A stretch of DNA of 64,000 bases from Gordonia alkaliphila. Lineage in GTDB: Bacteria; Actinomycetota; Actinomycetes; Mycobacteriales; Mycobacteriaceae. Location: contig NZ_JALKBW010000001.1 in NCBI RefSeq assembly GCF_023017165.1, forward strand, positions 310,001 to 374,000, in the 5' to 3' direction. A program made the position numbers and the translations under genes. The notes under the pieces are model-generated. The model was not told the origin of the DNA and ran no database searches. It was given only the letters and a program-made list of their open reading frames with translations. Below, piece by piece: positions 55,768-64,000 of the stretch (position 1 is its first letter; each line of letters starts with the position of its first letter).

Positions 55768-56568
55768 ATGCCGACGTTCAACGACCCAACTGCCGACGCG
55801 GAGGAAACCCGCCAAGCATTGCGTGGTCTCGCGCACGCTACCCGTCGCATCGACGACCCCGACAAGCTCTACGGCATCGTCGGGGAACTCCTCGGCGCGG
55901 CCCGCTCCCTGGAGCAATCGCTCATCCAACTCGCAGGGGCCAGCCTCACCCACCAAGGAAGCGCCGCCCACGACGACGGCGACCGCAACCTCGGCGCTGC
56001 TGATGCCTGGGCCGCTGCCGACGCGCTCCAGCAGGCCGCACGACACGTCAGCGCCGCCGAAAGCGTGCTCGAACAGGCATCCGGGCATCTGGGCCGCATC
56101 GCCTGGCAACGCCCGCAGCGGCGATGGGTAACGGTCGTGTTCTTGCAGGGCGACGAAGCCGGTCGGGTGCTCGACCTCATCGACCGCGACGGCGCCGACG
56201 CCGCAATCGAGCATTTGCGCGGCTGCGACTACGACGATGAGACCACTAGCGCCGCGCTATCCAACGGGCACGTCTACGACGAACCGCCCACCGATATGCA
56301 CTCGCGACGAGCCGATGGCGGCGACTACGCCCTGATCTACAGTCACGCCCTCGGGCACGCCGGGCTCTACCGCGCCCTCACACCACCGCCCGACAACACA
56401 CCAGAGAGTGACGGCCCGCAGCACACCGGGCCTGCGCGAGACGCGGCGAACGCCGAAGCCGCGCGACAGGCCCTCAATGAGCGCCGCGACCGAGTGCGCG
56501 GCGACGGATCATGGTTCACCCCCGACCGCATCGCGGACATCACACGCAACCGGGGGCTGGAGCGATGA
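55768..56568 (+). CDS. Hypothetical T4SS-associated protein
   Basis: 266 residues, starting MPTFNDPTADAEETRQALRG. Helical N-terminal half (four-helix-like), then LQGDEAGRVLDLIDRDGADA, and a C-terminal HTH-free charged tail. The stop overlaps the VirB4-like ATPase start (ATGA). No membrane segment; possibly a cytoplasmic adaptor. Not recognised. Confidence 0.75.
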   Translation: MPTFNDPTADAEETRQALRGLAHATRRIDDPDKLYGIVGELLGAARSLEQSLIQLAGASLTHQGSAAHDDGDRNLGAADAWAAADALQQAARHVSAAESVLEQASGHLGRIAWQRPQRRWVTVVFLQGDEAGRVLDLIDRDGADAAIEHLRGCDYDDETTSAALSNGHVYDEPPTDMHSRRADGGDYALIYSHALGHAGLYRALTPPPDNTPESDGPQHTGPARDAANAEAARQALNERRDRVRGDGSWFTPDRIADITRNRGLER

Positions 56569-58067
56569 ACCGCAACGATGGTGAGAAGCTGCACGCCTCG
56601 GTGCTGGTCACCCCCGCGAAAGAGCGGCGACGCTATCGCAAACAGCGACGCCAGGCCGCGAACCAACTACACCACGAACAACAGCAGCTGAAGAGCGCAG
56701 AGGCGAAAGCTCGCGCCGACGCAGAGAAAGCCGAGCGCGCCGCACGTCAGTATCTGCCCGCCGCAGGCGAACCCGGCCCGTCCATGCTGCGCACACCAGG
56801 CCGCTTCCACCTGCCCCGGCATCAAGACACCTCCGCCACTCTGTCGGGGGCGTACCCGTTCGTCGCAGAGGGCGGCCTCGGGTCCAGCGGAGTCTTTGTC
56901 GGCCAAGACCTCTACTCCGGTGGGTCGTTCGTCTACGACCCCTGGGTGCTGTACGCCAACGGTGTCATCACCGCACCCAACGTGGTCCTGGCCGGAATCG
57001 TCGGCTCCGGCAAGTCAAGCCTGGCGAAGTCGCTGTACACCCGCAGCCTTCCCTTCGGCAGGCGCGTCTATGTGCCGGGCGACCCGAAAGGCGAACACAC
57101 CGCCGTCGCCGAGGCCGTCGGCGGACGCGCGATCGCACTCGGGCACGGCACGGCCAACAGGCTCAACCCCCTGGATGAGGGCTATCGGCCCTCCCACTTC
57201 ACCGACGTCGAGTGGGAGAGCACCGTGTCCGCCCGTCGCCGTGACCTCATCGGCGCATTGGCCGAGGTGGTACTCGCTCGCCCGCTGACCCCACTGGAAC
57301 ACACCGCGATCGACACCGCGCTGACCGCGACCGTGCGGGAGAACACCGTGCCGATTCTGCCGATGGTCGTCGACCGCATCCTCGCCCCCACCAGCGACAG
57401 CGACGGACGACTGGCCGAAGACGGCAGAATCGTCGGCCACGCTTTGCGGCGGCTGGTCGCAGGCGACCTCGCTGGGTTGTTCGACGGCCCCTCGACAGTG
57501 CAGTTCGATCCGACGCTGCCGATGATCAGCCTCGACCTGTCGCGGGTGACGGAGAACAGCACGCTCATCAGCGCACTCATGACCTGCTGCTCGGCGTGGA
57601 TGGAGTCCGCACTTCTCGACCCAGCAGGCGGACAACGGTGGGTGATCTATGACGAGGCGTGGCGACTGATGTCGCAGCCGTCGCTGCTGAGACGAATGGA
57701 TGCGCACTGGCGACTCGCCAGGCACTACGGCATCGCCAACGCCTTGATCTTCCACAAGCTCACCGACCTGGAGAACGTCGGAGACTCCGGCAGCGCCATG
57801 CGCTCGCTCGCCAACAGCCTGCTCGCGAACGCCGAGACCCGCATCATCTACCGGCAGGAGAGCGACCAGCTGGGCGTCACCGCCAAGGCGCTGGGCCTAA
57901 CGACCACCGAACGCAAACTGTTGCCCTCACTCGGCGTCGGGCAGGGCCTGTGGCGCATCAAGGAACGCAGCTTCGTCGTTCAACAACAACTACACCCTGC
58001 CGAACTGAAGCTCTTCGACACGAGCGCCAGGGCATCAGGTCTAGCTCCCGGCGGGAGCACACTGTGA
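56565..58067 (+). CDS. VirB4/TraC-like conjugation ATPase
   Basis: 500 residues. A basic coiled-coil N-terminus (about 20-65) precedes the ATPase domain: Walker A GIVGSGKSSLAKSL, PGDPKGEHTAVAEAVG, DEAWRLM (Walker B), and a C-terminal KLLPSLGVGQGLWRIKERS. It powers channel assembly and substrate transfer at the membrane. Works with the SCO6880-like half upstream. GTGA overlap with the next gene. Confidence 0.92.
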   Translation: MNRNDGEKLHASVLVTPAKERRRYRKQRRQAANQLHHEQQQLKSAEAKARADAEKAERAARQYLPAAGEPGPSMLRTPGRFHLPRHQDTSATLSGAYPFVAEGGLGSSGVFVGQDLYSGGSFVYDPWVLYANGVITAPNVVLAGIVGSGKSSLAKSLYTRSLPFGRRVYVPGDPKGEHTAVAEAVGGRAIALGHGTANRLNPLDEGYRPSHFTDVEWESTVSARRRDLIGALAEVVLARPLTPLEHTAIDTALTATVRENTVPILPMVVDRILAPTSDSDGRLAEDGRIVGHALRRLVAGDLAGLFDGPSTVQFDPTLPMISLDLSRVTENSTLISALMTCCSAWMESALLDPAGGQRWVIYDEAWRLMSQPSLLRRMDAHWRLARHYGIANALIFHKLTDLENVGDSGSAMRSLANSLLANAETRIIYRQESDQLGVTAKALGLTTTERKLLPSLGVGQGLWRIKERSFVVQQQLHPAELKLFDTSARASGLAPGGSTL

Positions 58068-58516
58068 ACCAGAGCGAACCCGATGATGAACGCCTCACGG
58101 CGACCATGAGCGCGCTCGATGACGGACTGAACCAGATCGCGAGGAAGTACGACGGCAGCGTGCTGTTCTTCTACGAGGATCCCGAGACGTTCGGTGCCGG
58201 GCACTTCGTGTTCTACCCGGAGAACGACGCCCGTTCACGGTTCGCGATCGAAGAGCAGTACACCGGCTCCGATTGGTCCGACGACGAGCGACTGCCGACA
58301 TCGTGGACATGGACCGCAGAACGCCGAGTGCGCCACCCTGACGGCACCACCGTGTGGGGCATCGAACGCGAGGGCGAGGCACGCGCCGAGGACTTCCGGC
58401 AGGTACTCGCCGAGGCAGAGAAGTGGGCACGGCGCACGCAGAACCGCACCGCCTCAAGCAACCAGTTCGGCATCGGGCACGGGCATCGAAACGAACCGCC
58501 CGCGCCGAGGCTCTGA
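58064..58516 (+). CDS. Hypothetical small ICE protein
   Basis: 150 residues from a GTG coupled to the VirB4-like gene. Acidic, soluble, with YDGSVLFFYEDPETFGAGHF and a Trp/Arg-rich middle (TSWTWTAERRVRHPDG). No domain recognised. Confidence 0.7.
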   Translation: MNQSEPDDERLTATMSALDDGLNQIARKYDGSVLFFYEDPETFGAGHFVFYPENDARSRFAIEEQYTGSDWSDDERLPTSWTWTAERRVRHPDGTTVWGIEREGEARAEDFRQVLAEAEKWARRTQNRTASSNQFGIGHGHRNEPPAPRL

Positions 58517-58551
58517 CGCCTGACTGGGAGGCGGCGGGCGCACCTGATGGC

Positions 58552-59067
58552 ATGAGAAAGCCTCCCGCCCATGCCCCTGTTCCTGCGCCGGTGTCGATGC
58601 CGGTGATCCGCCTGGCCGTGCAGTACGACGGCACGATGAGCGCCACCGTCGACGGTGAGCCCCTCGCCCCGCCGGTCGACGAGGGCGTGTGGCGGCGCGG
58701 CTCGTTCGCACGGATTGTCGATCAGGTCACCGCCGAGCGGATGATCCCGGCACGGGTCGAGGTCACCGAGGCCGATGGCTCGACGTTCACCGACATCATC
58801 ACCGCCACCGCCCGCAAGAACACCCCAGCCCCCGACCTGCCGGAACCCGACCCGGCTGACGCGCCCCGGCTGCTGGAAGTGACCGGGGAAGGCTTTGTGC
58901 CCGGTGAAGACATCGCGGTGTGCCGCATCATCCGACACACCGACGCGGCTGCGACCGGCACCGCCCGCGCACTCATCGACCTGGCCTACGACCACATCGA
59001 CACTGGCGACGAGGTCGTGCTGATGGGCCGAGTCTCGGGCACGTTCGTCGTGCGGAGCCTGTCATGA
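58552..59067 (+). CDS. Hypothetical ICE protein upstream of the coupling protein
   Basis: 171 residues, start MRKPPAHAPVPAPVSMPVIR. Beta-rich, with VRLAVQ-like strands, a basic ATARKNTPAP linker and a C-terminal strand pair EVVLMGRVSGTFVVRSL. It overlaps the T4CP gene by ATGA, a strong hint that it works with it. Not recognised. Confidence 0.72.
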   Translation: MRKPPAHAPVPAPVSMPVIRLAVQYDGTMSATVDGEPLAPPVDEGVWRRGSFARIVDQVTAERMIPARVEVTEADGSTFTDIITATARKNTPAPDLPEPDPADAPRLLEVTGEGFVPGEDIAVCRIIRHTDAAATGTARALIDLAYDHIDTGDEVVLMGRVSGTFVVRSLS

Positions 59068-60854
59068 GCGCCCCCGCACCGGGCAGGCAGACCGGCTCAT
59101 TCGGTGACGAGCTGACCAACGCCGCCATGATCGGCCTGATCGGGGTGTTCGCGCTCGCGCTGCTGCTGCGCGGGGCCGGGTCGGTGGCCGCCTTCCTCAC
59201 CGGAACTGCTCAGCCGGCGGCTGGCCCCGCTGCCGGGATCGGCGTGCTGTTCACCCCCGGCGACCCGGCGACCGCTCTGGAAGCCGAGGGCCTGAACGTC
59301 GTGGCTTACTGGACGGTCGCGATCGTTCTGCTCGCGCTGCTGGCGGCGGCGATCACCTGGGGCTGGACGCTGCTGCGCCGCCAGTCGCGCAAGAGTGCGA
59401 CCGACCCGCACCGGCTGGTCGGCACCGCCACGAAACACGACGTCGCGCGGGCCGCGTCGACCAAGGCACTACTGGGTCGCGCTACGAACCTGCGCCCCTC
59501 GCTGGCAGACCCATTGCCTGCCGATGTGGGCTACCGGCTCGGCACTTCCCACGGGCATGACGTGTGGGCCAGCGTCGAGGACTCGATCCTGCTGATCGGC
59601 CCACCGCGCTCAGGCAAAGGTCTGCACATCGTCATCCCCTCGATCTTGGACGCACCCGGCGCGGTCGTGGTGACCTCAACCCGACCGGACAACCTCACCG
59701 CGAGCCTGCGCGCGAGACAGCGCATCGGACCGACAGCAGTATTCGACCCACAGCATCTAGCCGAGGGCATCCCAGCCGGGCTGCGATGGTCACCGATCAG
59801 GGGCTGCGAAGACCCACTGACAGCGATGATTCGCGCAACCGGCCTCGCCTCAGCGACCGGCCTGAGTACGGGCGGCGTCGAGGGCGGCGGGTTCTGGGAG
59901 GGCAAGACGCGCTCCGCCCTCCAAGCCCTGCTGCACGCGGCCGCGATCGACCACAGGCCGCCCGCCGAACTGTTCCGCTGGACGCTCGACCCGACCGCCG
60001 CCGCCGACGCGGTGGCGATCTTGACGAACAGCCCGCTCGCGGCGGGCGGATGGGCCGAATCGCTGGAGGCGATGATCGACTCCGACCCACGCACCCGCGA
60101 TTCGATCTGGCAAGGCGTGTCACTGTCGCTCAGCGCACTGGCCGACCCACGCGTGCTCGATGCGGTCACGCCCGGCGAGGGCGAGGATTTCGATCCCGAG
60201 AAATTCATCTCCTCGCGCGGCACGCTCTACCTGCTCGCCACCGGCGCCGGAGCAGGTGCCAGCGCCGCGTTGGTCGCGGCGTTCGTCGAAGACCTCGTGG
60301 AAGCGGCCAGGCGCGTGGCGGCACGCTCTCCGGGCGCGCGCCTCGACCCGCCGATGGCGCTCATCTTGGATGAGATCGCCAACCTCAGTCCGCTGCCGAG
60401 CCTGCCGACCCTCATGGCCGAGGGCGGCGGCACAGGCATCACGACCATGCCGGTGCTCCAGAGCCTCGCGCAGGCGCGTGACCGCTGGAGCGAGAACCAA
60501 GCCAACGCCATCTGGGATGCGGCGATCACCAAGATCGTCCTCGGCGGCGCATCCAACAGCCGCGATCTGCAAGACCTCTCCACGCTGATCGGCGAACGCG
60601 ACGAGTTCACCGACAGCGTGACCCTGGGCGATCACGGCACCCGCTCCAATCAACGCTCGATCAGGCGCGTGCCGATCATGCCGCCCGACCGCATCCGCAC
60701 CCTCCCGTTCGGCACAGCCGTCACCATGCTGCGCTCGGCCCCGCCGATCATCACCGACCTGCGCGCCTGGCCGAAACGACCCGACGGCATCCAGCTCAGA
60801 GCTGATCGCGCCGATATCGAGGCGTTGTTGGAACGAGGCAGCAATGGCACCTGA
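59064..60854 (+). CDS. VirD4/TraG type IV coupling protein
   Basis: 596 residues. Two membrane helices (about 20-45 and 85-110), then the coupling ATPase: Walker A LIGPPRSGKGLHIVIPS, TRPDNLTASL, GGFWEGKTRSALQALLHAAA, Walker B LILDEIANLSPLPSLP and QSLAQARDRW. It recognises the relaxosome and pumps DNA to the channel. The 94 bp after it (60,855-60,948) hold only the GGAGG site of the next gene. Confidence 0.95.
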   Translation: MSAPAPGRQTGSFGDELTNAAMIGLIGVFALALLLRGAGSVAAFLTGTAQPAAGPAAGIGVLFTPGDPATALEAEGLNVVAYWTVAIVLLALLAAAITWGWTLLRRQSRKSATDPHRLVGTATKHDVARAASTKALLGRATNLRPSLADPLPADVGYRLGTSHGHDVWASVEDSILLIGPPRSGKGLHIVIPSILDAPGAVVVTSTRPDNLTASLRARQRIGPTAVFDPQHLAEGIPAGLRWSPIRGCEDPLTAMIRATGLASATGLSTGGVEGGGFWEGKTRSALQALLHAAAIDHRPPAELFRWTLDPTAAADAVAILTNSPLAAGGWAESLEAMIDSDPRTRDSIWQGVSLSLSALADPRVLDAVTPGEGEDFDPEKFISSRGTLYLLATGAGAGASAALVAAFVEDLVEAARRVAARSPGARLDPPMALILDEIANLSPLPSLPTLMAEGGGTGITTMPVLQSLAQARDRWSENQANAIWDAAITKIVLGGASNSRDLQDLSTLIGERDEFTDSVTLGDHGTRSNQRSIRRVPIMPPDRIRTLPFGTAVTMLRSAPPIITDLRAWPKRPDGIQLRADRADIEALLERGSNGT

Positions 60855-60948
60855 GCCGCACCTATCTCACCGATCACCGAACCGTGACCGACAGCGTCGG
60901 CCACGGGCAGTCACGACAACGGCCCGAGTGTGGTGGAGGTGATAGCTC

Positions 60949-63900
60949 ATGGCCCGACGCAGGAGCCGAAAAGCGCCGCCCGGTCAGCTGGAGTTCGACC
61001 TGTGGGGGCTGGCCGAACAGACCGCCGACGAGCAGATCAGCAAAGCCGCCGAAACCTTGCCCGGTGTGAAGGGAGCAGAACGTGAACAAGTACGGGGCAC
61101 AGGCGATGCGGCACTGGAAGACGCACGCACCGGAGCGGTACAGGTTGATCGAGAAGCCGACCCGGTTTTTCACCGAGCTGGGGCTGGAGGCGCAGGGCCA
61201 GATCAGCGAACTGGCACGGCGGATCGAGACGAACCGCCCTTTGTTGCTGGCCAAGACGCCCTCTTCGGAGCAGACTTACTTGCAGGACGTGGCGTACCGG
61301 ATGACGGCGCTACGGATAGCGGAGGAGGTCGTGATGCAGCAACTCGCCTGGGTCACCGACCCGAGCCTGCCGCTGGACGAGGCCCGTCAGGAGTGGAACC
61401 AGACCTCCCCGAACGACGAGAACCTGATCATGTGGGCCGAGCGAATGCAGGACGCCCCCGATCTGATGCCCTCGACGGTCGACTTGGAGCAGAAAGCCAA
61501 AGACTGGGCCGTGCCACTCTGGTTCTTGGAGGGCATGGTCGAAGCGGAGATCCCGAGGCGGTATCTGGAAGAGCACCAGAGCCTGCTGGCGGAGGCCGCG
61601 ACGATCCGCTTCCTTCGCGAAGTCCACTAACCCCCACCGCTGGGGACACCGGGCCAGAGTCTGCCGCGCCGGTGGTGCGGTTCGTTCCCGCCACGCACGA
61701 CGACCTGGCTCCCTCGGGTGCGAAGGCCCGTTTCCACGCGAATGTGGCCGCCATCGAGACCGCACGGCTGCTCGCCGAGCACGAACACCCGGCGACCGCC
61801 GACGAGCAGCAGACGCTCGCGCGCTGGTCGAGCTGGGGCGCGGTGCCCGATGTATTCGACGAGTCCAAGTCCGACTGGAGCACAGAGCGAGAGCAGCTGC
61901 GGAGCCTGCTCACCCCGGAAGAGTGGGATGCCGCCGCGCGCACGACGATCAACGCGCACTACACCGATCCGTTGATCGTGCGGCAGATGTGGCGGGCCAT
62001 GACCGGGCTCGGCTTCGACGGCGGCAGGGTTCTGGAACCCGGCTCCGGGCTGGGCACGTTCCTGGGAATGGCCCCCGAGACCGCGCGCATGACCGGGGTG
62101 GAACTCGACCCGGTAACTGCGGCGATCAGCCGCGCCCTGTACCCGCACTCCGAGGTGCGCGGCGAGTCGTTCGCCGACACCCGCCTGCCCGAGGGGTCGT
62201 TCGACGCGGCGATCGGGAACGTGCCGTTCTCGGATGTGAGCTTGCACGACCCGGTGCACAACCCGACCCGGCAGTCGATGCACAACCACTTCATCCTCAA
62301 ATCCCTTCGGCTCGTCAGGCCGGGCGGAATGGTCGCCGTACTGACGTCGCAGTACACGATGGATGCGCAGAACCCCGGCGCGCGCCGGGAGATGGCGATG
62401 CTCGCCGACCTCGTGGGCGCGATCAGGCTCCCCGCCGGGGCGCATCGGCGCACGGCGGGCACCGACGTGGTAACCGATCTGCTCATCCTGCGCCGCCGCG
62501 AGGACGGCCAGCCGCTCGCCGATGAGCTGTGGGAGACGGTCACTCCGATCAGCCTGGACGGGCAGGCGGCGAAGATCAACGCCTACTTCGACCACCGCCC
62601 CGAGCATGTGCTCGGTGAGATGCGTATCCGTCAGGGGATGTACGGCAGGCCAGCAGTCACGGTCGACGGCGACTTCGAGCGGCTGGAAACCGACTTGGCT
62701 GACGTGCTCGATCAGATCACGTTCAGTGCTCGCCGCACCGGGCTGACGTTCACCGCGCCCACGGTTGAGCATCAGGCGCGGCAGGCCGCCCGTGTGCCCT
62801 CGCCACCGCAGTTGTGGGATGGCAGCATCGTCACCACCGACACCGGGTTCGGCACCGTCGCCGCTGGTTCCGTCGAACCGATGGAGGTGCCAAAGTCGGC
62901 TGGGGCGGAGCTGCGCGCCCTGCTGGGGTTGCGCGACGGCGCGCACCGGCTGCTCGAACTAGAGGCCGCGACCGTCGATGACACCGACGAGATTAACGGG
63001 GCACGCGAGGGTCTGCACCGCGACTACCGCAAGTACGTCGGCAGGTACGGGCCGCTGAACCGCTACACGCTGCGCCGCACCGGACGCACCAACGATGCCG
63101 GGGAAGACACCTACGCCCGCACGGTGCCGACCCCGATCCGGCTGCTGCGCTCTGACCCGTTCGGGGCGCTCGTGCTCGCCCTGGAGCAGTTCGACGACAC
63201 CGACCAGACCGCGACCCCGGCGGCGATCATGACGCGCCGGGTCGTCTCCCCGCGAACCGAACCACAAGGCGTGAACACCCCTGCCGATGCGATCGCGGTC
63301 AGCCTTGACCGCACCGGCAGGATCGATCTGCCGCTGATCGCCGACCTGCTCGGCATGGACGAGGCTGAGGCGCGCGCCTCGCTGACCGGGCTGGTGTTCA
63401 CCGATCCGGTCACCGATGAACTCATCCACGCCCCGGCGTACCTCTCCGGCGATGTGCGCGTGAAACTGGAGCAGGCCACGGCGCGCGCGACCGACGACGC
63501 AGAGTTTCAGACGAACGTGGACGCGCTGGCCGAGGTCGTACCCGACGCGCTCGGTGTGCAGGAAATCAGCGCCCGCATGGGAGCGGTGTGGATCAGCGCC
63601 GAGGTGCACGCGCAGTTCCTGAACGAGCTGCTGCGCACCAGCGACGTGAACGTGGAGAACCCGCTGCCGGGCATGTGGGAAGTGCGCGGCGGCCGCCAAG
63701 GGCTGCTGGCCACCAGCGAGTGGGGAACCGAACGCCGCCCCGCACCGGACATCGCCCAGGCGATCATGGAACAGCGAACCCTGCTCGTCTACGACGAGAT
63801 CGAGGACGTCGACGGCAAGAAGCGTCGCGTGCTCAACCCGCTAGAGACCACCGCCGCGCAGGAGAAAGCCGACGCTCTGCAAGAGAGGTTCGCCGAGTGG

Positions 63901-64000
63901 GTGTTCGAAGACCCCGAACGTGCCCGCACCCTCGTGACCGAGTACAACCGGCGCTTCAACTCCATCGTGCTCAGGGACTACACCGACGCGGGTGAGTACC
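60949..64000 (+). CDS. Giant ICE DNA methylase/helicase protein, N-terminal part (runs off right edge)
   Basis: A continuous frame from the ATG at 60949 (MARRRSRKAPPGQLEFDLWG, GGAGG upstream) to the edge, over 1,000 codons. From about 61,672 it is clearly a methyltransferase: TTINAHYTDPLIVRQMWRA, SAM motif RVLEPGSGLGTFLGMAP, and AAIGNVPFSD in place of NPPY. Relatives are SNF2 helicase-methylases of conjugative elements; the helicase part would be beyond the window. Codons 45-235 overlap a 182-aa gene in another frame and translate as Gly/Arg/Asp-rich low-complexity sequence, so the true start may be near 61,672 (GTG GTG). Confidence 0.85.
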   Translation, partial: MARRRSRKAPPGQLEFDLWGLAEQTADEQISKAAETLPGVKGAEREQVRGTGDAALEDARTGAVQVDREADPVFHRAGAGGAGPDQRTGTADRDEPPFVAGQDALFGADLLAGRGVPDDGATDSGGGRDAATRLGHRPEPAAGRGPSGVEPDLPERREPDHVGRANAGRPRSDALDGRLGAESQRLGRATLVLGGHGRSGDPEAVSGRAPEPAGGGRDDPLPSRSPLTPTAGDTGPESAAPVVRFVPATHDDLAPSGAKARFHANVAAIETARLLAEHEHPATADEQQTLARWSSWGAVPDVFDESKSDWSTEREQLRSLLTPEEWDAAARTTINAHYTDPLIVRQMWRAMTGLGFDGGRVLEPGSGLGTFLGMAPETARMTGVELDPVTAAISRALYPHSEVRGESFADTRLPEGSFDAAIGNVPFSDVSLHDPVHNPTRQSMHNHFILKSLRLVRPGGMVAVLTSQYTMDAQNPGARREMAMLADLVGAIRLPAGAHRRTAGTDVVTDLLILRRREDGQPLADELWETVTPISLDGQAAKINAYFDHRPEHVLGEMRIRQGMYGRPAVTVDGDFERLETDLADVLDQITFSARRTGLTFTAPTVEHQARQAARVPSPPQLWDGSIVTTDTGFGTVAAGSVEPMEVPKSAGAELRALLGLRDGAHRLLELEAATVDDTDEINGAREGLHRDYRKYVGRYGPLNRYTLRRTGRTNDAGEDTYARTVPTPIRLLRSDPFGALVLALEQFDDTDQTATPAAIMTRRVVSPRTEPQGVNTPADAIAVSLDRTGRIDLPLIADLLGMDEAEARASLTGLVFTDPVTDELIHAPAYLSGDVRVKLEQATARATDDAEFQTNVDALAEVVPDALGVQEISARMGAVWISAEVHAQFLNELLRTSDVNVENPLPGMWEVRGGRQGLLATSEWGTERRPAPDIAQAIMEQRTLLVYDEIEDVDGKKRRVLNPLETTAAQEKADALQERFAEWVFEDPERARTLVTEYNRRFNSIVLRDYTDAGEY
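61082..61630 (+). CDS. 182-aa TnpV-like hypothetical protein nested in another frame of the giant gene
   Basis: GTG start with AAGGGAG upstream; MNKYGAQAMRHWKTHAPERY begins a well-formed mostly helical protein with balanced composition (KPTRFFTELGLEAQGQISEL, QTYLQDVAYRMTALRIAEEV). Its codons look far more protein-like than the overlapping frame. Small proteins of this type occur on mobile elements beside the methylase-helicase gene; function unknown. TnpV-likeness is only a general impression. Confidence 0.8.
   Translation: MNKYGAQAMRHWKTHAPERYRLIEKPTRFFTELGLEAQGQISELARRIETNRPLLLAKTPSSEQTYLQDVAYRMTALRIAEEVVMQQLAWVTDPSLPLDEARQEWNQTSPNDENLIMWAERMQDAPDLMPSTVDLEQKAKDWAVPLWFLEGMVEAEIPRRYLEEHQSLLAEAATIRFLREVH

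Noticed and set aside
61627..62946. 439-aa minus-strand frame opposite the giant methylase
   Set aside because: The plus strand carries clear methyltransferase motifs; the reverse translation is repetitive Arg/Gly/His-rich.

Overview
The window is high-GC actinobacterial DNA. Lsr2, an Ami1-like amidase, DUF6542 next to YchF, DUF4235/DUF3618 proteins and many GTG or leaderless starts point to the mycolic-acid bacteria (Mycobacteriales), most likely Gordonia or a near relative. The genus is an inference from gene content, not a database match.

Positions 1-28,490 look like core chromosome. At the left edge a BREX phage-defence operon (brxA-brxB-brxC, minus strand, cut by the window edge) sits 17 bp behind ychF. 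Then come an AI-2E-family permease, an ada-alkA/ogt alkylation-repair pair, rmuC, DUF6542, a nucleosidase/SDR pair, an Ami1-like amidase, CobW plus TrhO, a lipoprotein, lsr2, and hsp20 behind a CIRCE operator. A 161-bp palindromic element lies near 16.7 kb. It is followed by a DUF1275 permease, a GNAT protein, an LLM oxidoreductase, an ABC-F protein, a DODA-type dioxygenase, glutaminase, a YihY/holin-like/DUF3618/DUF4235 envelope operon with a frameshift, an MBL-fold and a PHP protein, and an exported M23 peptidase.

From about 28,495 to the right edge the sequence looks like one integrative and conjugative element (ICE). Its left boundary is marked by what looks like a tRNA 3' end (minus strand) followed by a strong terminator, with element DNA replacing the tRNA body. 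The left part is a cargo/defence region: a truncated recombinase-type HTH; an unrecognised 383-aa protein; a zinc-hook SMC/Rad50-like ATPase coupled to a 58-aa protein; a decayed second copy of the HTH; and a Dam-type methylase coupled to a ParB/Srx-like protein. A MobF relaxase-helicase follows, then a probable drug-resistance cassette: ClbS-like protein, short leader peptide with attenuator, ABC-F protein, MFS exporter and AraC regulator.

From 44.4 kb to the right edge lie replication/maintenance genes (prim-pol, DUF2637, ParB-like) and a type IV secretion operon: VirB8-like protein, lytic/M23 hydrolase, two small membrane proteins, VirB6/TrbL-like, SCO6880-like, VirB4-like, VirD4/TraG coupling protein, and the start of a giant methylase (helicase presumably beyond the edge). 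The peptidoglycan hydrolase gene is split by an IS3-family element with a 3-bp target duplication. Precise excision would restore the frame, so the insertion looks recent and may have disabled transfer. The giant reading frame also contains a convincing 182-aa gene in another frame.
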